A stretch of DNA of 10,498 nucleotides from assembly GCA_035646975.1 (NCBI GenBank), contig DASROJ010000365.1:1-10498 (forward strand), written 5' to 3'. The stretch comes from DASROJ01 sp035646975. Its GTDB lineage: Bacteria; Acidobacteriota; Polarisedimenticolia; JACPZX01; DASXTC01. The notes beneath the pieces are model-generated. The model did not search any database. It was not told the origin of the DNA and worked only from the letters and a program-made list of their open reading frames with translations. The translations under genes and the position numbers were made by a program. Below, in pieces: positions 6,191-10,498 of the stretch (position 1 is its first letter; each line of letters begins with the position of its first letter).

Positions 6191-7911
6191 GAAGACAGCA
6201 CCTTGAGGTCGTGCAACGACCAGATCCGGCTGTTCTTGACGCGACGGTAGCCGCAGGACTGGTACGAGGCCTCGACGATCGTCTCGAGATACTCCCGCAG
6301 CTCGGCCATCGTGACCACCTCGTCGGTATCCATCTGGCGTGCCGCCAGCACCGGATCCATGTCGTTGGTGATCCGCGCTTCGACCTCCTCCATCCCGCGC
6401 CGGACTTTTTCCTTCTCTTCGGCCGACGCCGCGACGATGTTGAAGCTGTCGTCCAGCCTGGTGCGAAACGCGCCGATGGCGAGCGTGCGTCCCTCCATCA
6501 CCGCCAGGCGTGTCAGCGGCGTGGAAAGCTGCAGCACCGGGTCGTAGGGATGCCCCGCCATCGCGTAGTAACCGGCCCCCGATGCCTTGCGCAGCAGCAG
6601 GGTGATCATCGGTGTCGTGTTGGTGGAGTTGGTGTAGATCAGGCTCGACCCGTAGCCGAGCAATCCTTGTTTCTCAGCTTCCACGCCGATGTCGAAGCCG
6701 GAGATGTCCTGCAGCCACACGATGGGCAGTCCGTCGTCGTTGCATGCCCGCGAGAAGGCCGAGATTTTCGCGATCCCTTCCCGGTACAGGATTCCGCCCG
6801 CCCGCTTCGCCGTCGTGTCGTCGGGATGCCCGGTCAGCTGCTGGTTGTTCGCGACCAGCCCCGCGTAAAGACCGCCGATGCGCGCCACCCCGCAGATCAT
6901 CTCGAGGCCGATGCCCGGCATCACCTCCCAGAAAAGGCTCGAATCGACCAGACGCGCGATGACCTGACGGATGTCGTAAACCATCCTGTGATCCTGCGGC
7001 ATGATCGCGTCGATCTCGGAGGGGGAGAAACGGGGCGGCTCCGGGTCTGCGCCGCGCCGATAATAGGCGGCCGCCGAGCCGGGCAGCCGGCAGACCTCCG
7101 CGCGGATGCCGTCGATGCAGGTCTCGTCGTCGGGCACCCGGTGGTCGGCGCAGGCTGAAAGATGCACGTGGACATCCGGCCCCCCGATGCTCAGCGACGT
7201 GATCGACTGGGACTTGGCCCCCTTGATCAGGGCAGCGCCCGCGATGACCATGTATGCCTGCTCGGTCATGTAGACGACATCGCTGATGATCGGCATGTAG
7301 CCGCCCCCGGCGATGCAGTCGCCCAGCACGCCGGCGATCTGCGGCACACCGGCGGCCGACAGCAGCGAGTTCATCTTGAAGATCGCTCCGGCGCCTCTCT
7401 TGCCGGGGAAAGTCCGCCCCTGTTCCGGCAGGAACAGCCCGCTGCAGTCCACCAGGTAGATGACAGGCACCCTGAGCCGCAACGCGATCTCCTGCGCCCG
7501 CTGAATCTTCTCGGGTGTCATCGGCCACCAGGAGCCCGAAGCCACGGTGTTGTCGTTGGCGATCACCACCGTGACGCGCCCCCCGACCCTGACGAACGCC
7601 GTGACCACTCCGGCCCCGGGCGAGGTCTGCTGCCGCTCGCCGAACGTGACACCATGGTTGACCAGCGTCCCGACGGGCAGCACGCGGGTGGCAGGATCCT
7701 TGAGCCGCTCGATGCGCTCCCAGGTGGTCAGACGGCCCTTTTCATGCACGCGGTCGACATACTCCGGACCCCACCCGGCGCGCACGTCGTCGCGCCGGGT
7801 CTGCAGCGCGGCGTTGAGCGTGCGCAGGGCCGCTGCGTTGGCGGAGGCCGCCGCCGGGTCCATGAGATCTTCGAGCGGAGAGCCTATCGGTTCGAGCGGC
7901 ACCTTGGCCAT
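6187..7911 (-). CDS. Acyl-CoA carboxylase carboxyltransferase subunit (GcdA/MccB-like)
   Basis: A 574-residue crotonase-fold carboxyltransferase with both halves in one chain. It moves CO2 from carboxybiotin to an acyl-CoA. The N half has KGRLTTWERIERL (58-70), VDCSGLFLPEQ (154-164) and the oxyanion-hole glycines AGGGYMP (201-207). The C half has GLVANNQQL (351-359), LPIVWLQDISGFDIG (395-409), AEKQGLLGYGSSLIY (412-426) and ASGAGYYAMAG (443-453). The AEK-LLG-G-SLIY block and the LRK that follows resemble glutaconyl-CoA decarboxylase alpha (GcdA, about 587 residues) more than MccB, whereas DVHVH...ADH...DDE at 246-262 resembles MccB. No decarboxylase membrane subunit is in the window and a biotin carboxylase heads the operon, so it most likely works as a carboxylase. 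The ATG at 7911 overlaps the DUF190 stop by one base (TGATG). The substrate is unresolved. Confidence 0.92.
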   Translation of the reverse strand: MAKVPLEPIGSPLEDLMDPAAASANAAALRTLNAALQTRRDDVRAGWGPEYVDRVHEKGRLTTWERIERLKDPATRVLPVGTLVNHGVTFGERQQTSPGAGVVTAFVRVGGRVTVVIANDNTVASGSWWPMTPEKIQRAQEIALRLRVPVIYLVDCSGLFLPEQGRTFPGKRGAGAIFKMNSLLSAAGVPQIAGVLGDCIAGGGYMPIISDVVYMTEQAYMVIAGAALIKGAKSQSITSLSIGGPDVHVHLSACADHRVPDDETCIDGIRAEVCRLPGSAAAYYRRGADPEPPRFSPSEIDAIMPQDHRMVYDIRQVIARLVDSSLFWEVMPGIGLEMICGVARIGGLYAGLVANNQQLTGHPDDTTAKRAGGILYREGIAKISAFSRACNDDGLPIVWLQDISGFDIGVEAEKQGLLGYGSSLIYTNSTNTTPMITLLLRKASGAGYYAMAGHPYDPVLQLSTPLTRLAVMEGRTLAIGAFRTRLDDSFNIVAASAEEKEKVRRGMEEVEARITNDMDPVLAARQMDTDEVVTMAELREYLETIVEASYQSCGYRRVKNSRIWSLHDLKVLSS

Positions 7912-8261
7912 CAGTTGGCCGGCCTTTCGCCGCCATGACGATAGGCGATGATGTGCACTTTCTCGAGAGTCATCATTCCTTCGACGACCATCGTGTCCAG
8001 AAGGGGCAGTATCGCCTGTATCCGTTCAGGCTTGTCGGCGATCTCGATGACGATCGGCAGGTCTTCCGAAAGTCGGAGGATGCTGGTCGTGTGGATGCGA
8101 CTGTGAGCGCCAAACCCCTCGAGCCCTCTGAGAACCGTCGCGCCCGCGATGCCATGCTCTCTCGCCTTGCGGACGATGGCTTCGAACAGGGGGCGGCCCT
8201 CCCACGTGTCGGACTCTCCGATGAAGATCCTCAACAACTGGCCTTCTCCTTCGACCTTCAT
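7911..8261 (-). CDS. DUF190 family PII-like protein
   Basis: A 116-residue DUF190 protein. The family has a GlnB (PII)-like trimeric fold and is often encoded beside crcB; its biochemical role is poorly known. Visible hallmarks are the first strand LLRIFIGESDTW (9-20), the helix RPLFEAIVRKAREHGIAGAT (23-42), the loop GLEGFGAHSRIHT (47-59) where a PII T-loop would lie, and the strands PIVIEIADKP (69-78) and KVHIIAY (101-107). The ATG at 8261 is chosen because AGGAGG (8271-8276) lies nine bases upstream; a TTG six codons earlier would place the start inside that ribosome site. It is 22 bp downstream of crcB, the widest gap within this operon, and overlaps the carboxyltransferase start by one base. 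No ligand can be deduced from sequence. Confidence 0.92.
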   Translation of the reverse strand: MKVEGEGQLLRIFIGESDTWEGRPLFEAIVRKAREHGIAGATVLRGLEGFGAHSRIHTTSILRLSEDLPIVIEIADKPERIQAILPLLDTMVVEGMMTLEKVHIIAYRHGGERPAN

Positions 8262-8283
8262 TTCGTGACGCCTCCTCAAGCCG

Positions 8284-8661
8284 TCAAGTCAGCATGGCGC
8301 GGGTCGTCATCCATCCGGCTGCGACGGCGCCCAGGCTGAGCGCGAGGTTGGCCGCGACGTTGAGCGCCGCGAAGCGAACGTCGCCGTGCCGCAGCATCTG
8401 GATTGTCTCGTATCCAAAGGCCGAAAAGGTGGTGAATCCGCCGAGCACGCCGACCATCAGCAGCACCCGCGTGTCCGGCGACAGAAGCTGCCTGTCCTCG
8501 ACCAGCGACATCAGCACGCCGATGACGAGACATCCCACGGCGTTCACCACCAGCGTTCCGAGCGGGAACTGGACATCCAGCAGACGCTGCGCGAGACCCG
8601 TGACGAGGTACCTGGCCATCGAGCCGATCGCGCCGCCGAAGCCTGCCAGCAGCAGCTTCAT
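8284..8661 (-). CDS. crcB: Fluoride channel CrcB/Fluc
   Basis: A 125-residue four-helix inner-membrane fluoride channel that assembles as an antiparallel dimer and lets fluoride leave the cell. Diagnostic motifs are GGAIGSMARYLV (9-20, with conserved Arg17), FPLGTLVVNAVGC (32-44, pore Asn40) and GGFTTFSAFGYE (74-85), carrying the central Na+-site region and the phenylalanines of the pore (Phe76, Phe79). Length is normal for the family. The ATG at 8661 overlaps the biotin carboxylase stop as ATGA, with AAAGG five bases upstream. Many crcB genes are preceded by a fluoride riboswitch; here there is no room for one in front of crcB. Only one crcB copy is visible, which fits a homodimeric dual-topology channel. 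Confidence 0.95.
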   Translation of the reverse strand: MKLLLAGFGGAIGSMARYLVTGLAQRLLDVQFPLGTLVVNAVGCLVIGVLMSLVEDRQLLSPDTRVLLMVGVLGGFTTFSAFGYETIQMLRHGDVRFAALNVAANLALSLGAVAAGWMTTRAMLT

Positions 8662-10016
8662 CGCGACCTTTCGGCAGCCGGCATCGTCTCGAGAAGTGTC
8701 AGGTCGTAGTCGCCCTTGATGAAGCCCGGGTCTTCCAGCACGCGCAGGTGCAGCGGTATGGTGGTGTGGATCCCCTCGATTCTGAATTCTTTCAACGCTT
8801 TCACCGCCTTCGCGATGGCGGCCGGCCTGTCGGGCCCGTGCGCGATCAGCTTGGCGATGAGGGAGTCGTACCAGGGGGGCACCGCGTACCCGGCGTCCGT
8901 ATCATATATATGTGATTCCACGCGCACCCCGGCCGGCCTGGCGAATGCCGTAATGGTGCCCGGCGACGCCCGAAAATCGTCATCGGGGTCCTCGGCATTG
9001 ATGCGGCACTCGATGGCGTGCCCGGTGAAGGTGACGTCTTTCTGGGACGGCCCCAGCGGCTCGTTGGCCGCGATCCGGATCTGCTGCTTGACGATGTCGA
9101 TGCCGGTCACCTCCTCGGTGACCGGGTGCTCCACCTGCAGCCGCGTGTTCATTTCCATGAAGAAAAGATGCCCCTCGCGGTCCCGCAGGAATTCCACCGT
9201 CCCGGCGCCGCGGTATCCCAGGCCCGCCAGCACCGCCGCCACCTTCGTGCCGAGCGTCTGGCGCGTCTTCCTGTCGATCACCGTGGAAGGGGATTCCTCG
9301 ATGAGCTTCTGGTTGTGACGCTGCACGGAGCACTCGCGCTCGCCGAGATGAATCGCGCGGCCCCAGGCATCCGCGAGAATCTGGAATTCGATGTGCCGCC
9401 CGCCGACGATCGCTTTTTCGAGATAGAGCGTGGGGTCGCCAAACGCCTTGTCTGCCTCGTTGGCCGCCTCTGCGAAGGCTTCGCTCAGCGCCGCCTGATT
9501 GTCGCAGCGGCGCATTCCCTTGCCACCCCCGCCGGCCGAGGCCTTGAGGAACACGGGGTAGCCGACCTCCGCGGCGATCCTGGCAGCCATCGCCACGTCG
9601 GTGACCGCGCCATCGGAGCCCGGGATCGTCGCAAGACCGGCCGCCTTCATCGTGCGGCGCGCTTCGACCTTGTCACCCATCAGACGGAGCAGCCGCGGGG
9701 TGGGGCCGATGAAGGCGATCCGCAGCGCGTCGCAACGGGACGCGAAAAGGGCGTTCTCGGAAAGGAAGCCATACCCTGGATGGATGGCCTGGCACTCGGT
9801 CTGCTCGGCCGCCTGCAGCACCGCTTCCATGTCGAGGTACGAGCGGGACGCCCTGGCCGGCCCGATGCAGATGGCCCTGTCCGCCAGACGCAGATGAGGC
9901 GAGCCGGTGTCCGCGGTGGAATACACCGCGACCGTCTCGATGCCCATCTCACGGCAGGCGCGCAGCACACGTGCCGCGATCTCCGCCCGGTTGGCCACCA
10001 GGATGCGTCGAAACAT
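8658..10016 (-). CDS. accC: Biotin carboxylase subunit of acyl-CoA/acetyl-CoA carboxylase
   Basis: A 452-residue ATP-grasp enzyme that carboxylates biotin on the carrier protein using ATP and bicarbonate; E. coli AccC has 449 residues. Seen in order: FRRILVANRAEIAARV (2-17), IHPGYGFLSEN (78-88), the glycine-rich ATP loop KASAGGGGKGMR (158-169), GERECSVQRHNQKLIEESPS (225-244) and the catalytic block EMNTRLQVEHPVTE (288-301). Glu288, Asn290, Arg292, Gln294, Glu296 and Arg338 fall at the same numbers as in E. coli. The chain stops after the biotin carboxylase domain, so there is no fused carrier. The start at 10016 is chosen because the family begins MFRRIL and the promoter -10 lies seven bases upstream, over a possible earlier ATG at 10025. 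It leads a five-gene operon. Given its partners it may serve a catabolic carboxylase and not fatty-acid synthesis, so accC is a family symbol. Confidence 0.94.
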   Translation of the reverse strand: MFRRILVANRAEIAARVLRACREMGIETVAVYSTADTGSPHLRLADRAICIGPARASRSYLDMEAVLQAAEQTECQAIHPGYGFLSENALFASRCDALRIAFIGPTPRLLRLMGDKVEARRTMKAAGLATIPGSDGAVTDVAMAARIAAEVGYPVFLKASAGGGGKGMRRCDNQAALSEAFAEAANEADKAFGDPTLYLEKAIVGGRHIEFQILADAWGRAIHLGERECSVQRHNQKLIEESPSTVIDRKTRQTLGTKVAAVLAGLGYRGAGTVEFLRDREGHLFFMEMNTRLQVEHPVTEEVTGIDIVKQQIRIAANEPLGPSQKDVTFTGHAIECRINAEDPDDDFRASPGTITAFARPAGVRVESHIYDTDAGYAVPPWYDSLIAKLIAHGPDRPAAIAKAVKALKEFRIEGIHTTIPLHLRVLEDPGFIKGDYDLTLLETMPAAERSR

Positions 10017-10023
10017 GGGTCGC

Positions 10024-10053
10024 ATTGTATCCGCGGGCGCGGATGCGTGGCAA
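10024..10053 (-). promoter_or_regulatory. Strong sigma70-type promoter of the carboxylase operon, apparently leaderless
   Basis: On the minus strand TTGCCA (10048-10053; five of six consensus bases) and TACAAT (10024-10029; five of six) are spaced by 18 bp. Seven bases separate the -10 from the A of the biotin carboxylase ATG at 10016, so transcription would start at or next to that A. There is no Shine-Dalgarno in those seven bases (gcgaccc). Confidence 0.72.
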
Positions 10054-10100
10054 CGAATGGCGCGGTGGAAAGAATCCTGCCGCAGGAAGGCTCGCGGCAA

Positions 10101-10109
10101 TGTTACACT
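10101..10109 (+). promoter_or_regulatory. Candidate extended -10 promoter for the AtuA-family gene
   Basis: TG-T-TACACT (TG at 10101-10102, hexamer at 10104-10109) fits an extended -10 element. No convincing -35 is seen 16-18 bp upstream. A transcript starting near 10116 would have a leader of about 85 nt that includes the 11-bp tandem repeat at 10155-10198. Confidence 0.4.
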
Positions 10110-10154
10110 CGCGTCCTGTCAACCATCACGACGCCATCCGGGGCGGCCAGCCAC

Positions 10155-10198
10155 GACAAGGGCATGGCAAGGGCATGACAAGGGCATGACCAGGGTTC
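10155..10198 (+). repeat. 11-bp tandem repeat (about four units) just upstream of the AtuA-family gene
   Basis: Units are gacaagggcat (10155-10165), ggcaagggcat (10166-10176), gacaagggcat (10177-10187) and the decayed gaccagggttc (10188-10198). Units 1 and 3 are identical and unit 2 differs by one base. Each junction forms ATG followed by A or G, giving ATGs at 10164, 10175 and 10186 plus the gene start at 10200. Confidence 0.85.
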
Positions 10199-10199
10199 G

Positions 10200-10498
10200 A
10201 TGATTCGCATCGCGAATGGACAAGGGTTCTGGGGTGATTCCGTCGATGCCCCGGTGCGTCTGGTCAAGGAAGGGCCGCTCGACTACCTCACGCTCGATTA
10301 CCTCGCCGAAGTCACCATGTCGATCATGCAGAAGCTCAAGCGGCGCGACCCGGAGGGAAAGAGCGGCTACGCCACCGACTTCGTCGATCTCGTGCGGCGC
10401 ATCCTCCCCGATCTGCTGGAGAAGAACATCCGCGTGGTGGCCAACGCCGGTGGGGTGAACCCGGCGGCCTGCCTCAGGGCGGTCTCGGCGGTGGCCAC
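10200..10498 (+). CDS. AtuA-family (DUF1446, acyclic terpene utilisation) protein, 5' part
   Basis: About 99 N-terminal residues are visible; the gene runs off the right edge. The start MIRIANGQGFWGDSVDAPV, then GPLDYLTLDYLAEVTMSIMQ (about 25-44), GYATDFVDLVRRILPDLLE (56-74) and VVANAGGVNPAACL (80-93) are typical of DUF1446. The family is named from Pseudomonas AtuA in the citronellol/geraniol (acyclic terpene) pathway, where a biotin-dependent geranyl-CoA carboxylase also acts; AtuA's own reaction is not established. It is divergent from the carboxylase operon with 183 bp between the starts, which supports a shared pathway. The ATG at 10200 overlaps the stop of a five-codon micro-ORF (10186-10203) as ATGA; the only ribosome-site-like stretch is AGGG at 10192-10195, four bases upstream. 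Confidence 0.9.
   Translation, partial: MIRIANGQGFWGDSVDAPVRLVKEGPLDYLTLDYLAEVTMSIMQKLKRRDPEGKSGYATDFVDLVRRILPDLLEKNIRVVANAGGVNPAACLRAVSAVA

Noticed and set aside
6187..7911. Sodium-pumping glutaconyl-CoA decarboxylase
   Set aside because: The alpha-like subunit is similar, but the membrane beta subunit is absent and a biotin carboxylase is encoded in the same operon, which points to ATP-driven carboxylation.
10076..10086. Palindrome cctgccgcagg as an operator between the divergent promoters
   Set aside because: Eleven bases of GC-rich symmetry are expected by chance in such DNA, and no second copy or nearby regulator gene supports it.
8284..10100. Fluoride riboswitch controlling crcB
   Set aside because: crcB overlaps the upstream gene by 4 bp, and the operon promoter predicts no leader. 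I found no stretch resembling the crcB motif RNA in front of either gene.
10025..10100. Earlier starts for the biotin carboxylase at 10025 or 10100
   Set aside because: The ATG at 10025 lies within the -10 hexamer, and the region above it is promoter DNA with no family similarity. The family starts at MFRRIL (10016).
9018..10178. Long open frame antisense to the biotin carboxylase gene (386 codons)
   Set aside because: Typical GC-rich antisense artefact: composition is Arg/His/Asp/Gly/Leu-rich, no recognisable domain, and the opposite strand codes for a well-conserved enzyme. The same applies to long plus-strand frames at 3521-4897, 2579-3361, 6211-7158 and 7162-7938.
10155..10198. CRISPR array or integrase attachment site
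   Set aside because: Repeats are only 11 bp with no spacers, and there are no cas, integrase or tRNA genes nearby.

Overview
The window is high-GC, tightly packed bacterial DNA with very short intergenic gaps, many 4-base stop/start overlaps (ATGA, GTGA) and some GTG starts. Everything is chromosomal-type metabolic and transport gene content. I see no rRNA, tRNA, CRISPR, insertion sequence or phage genes. The gene set (suf operon led by an Rrf2 regulator, three-subunit acyl-CoA carboxylase with an AtuA-family neighbour, OpuB/OpuC-type transporter) fits a high-GC Gram-negative environmental bacterium such as an Acidobacteriota, Rokubacteria-like or deltaproteobacterial lineage. The phylum is a guess from gene content, not something the sequence proves.

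Layout. (1) 1-1296, minus strand: an Rrf2 iron-sulfur regulator followed by sufB, which runs off the left edge. Their promoter at 1372-1400 is overlaid by three half-sites spaced exactly 13 bp apart, so autoregulation of the suf operon is likely. (2) 1505-2507, plus strand: a divergent two-gene unit encoding a small ABM-fold (monooxygenase-like) protein and a six-helix membrane protein of unknown function. (3) 2498-5469, minus strand: a 1-Cys peroxiredoxin followed by the ATPase, permease and binding protein of a quaternary-amine (glycine betaine/choline type) ABC importer. The last gene overlaps the membrane-protein gene tail to tail by 10 bp. (4) 5552-10016, minus strand: a five-gene operon in the order biotin carboxylase, CrcB fluoride channel, DUF190 PII-like protein, GcdA-like carboxyltransferase, biotin carrier protein. 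It is driven by a clear sigma70-type promoter that appears to make a leaderless mRNA. (5) 10200-10498, plus strand: the start of an AtuA-family (DUF1446) gene, divergent from the carboxylase and preceded by an 11-bp tandem repeat.

How the genes may work together. Regions 4 and 5 look like one acyl-CoA catabolic module: the AtuA family is tied to acyclic terpene utilisation, in which geranyl-CoA is carboxylated by a biotin enzyme. The carboxyltransferase here is most like glutaconyl-CoA decarboxylase alpha, with some methylcrotonyl-CoA carboxylase features, so its true substrate is open. The most interesting feature is the pair crcB-DUF190 set between the carboxylase subunit genes. Canonical PII proteins bind the biotin carrier of acetyl-CoA carboxylase, so a PII-fold DUF190 protein co-translated with a biotin-dependent carboxylase could regulate it. 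This is inference. Region 3 joins an oxidative-stress enzyme with osmolyte uptake in one apparent transcript.
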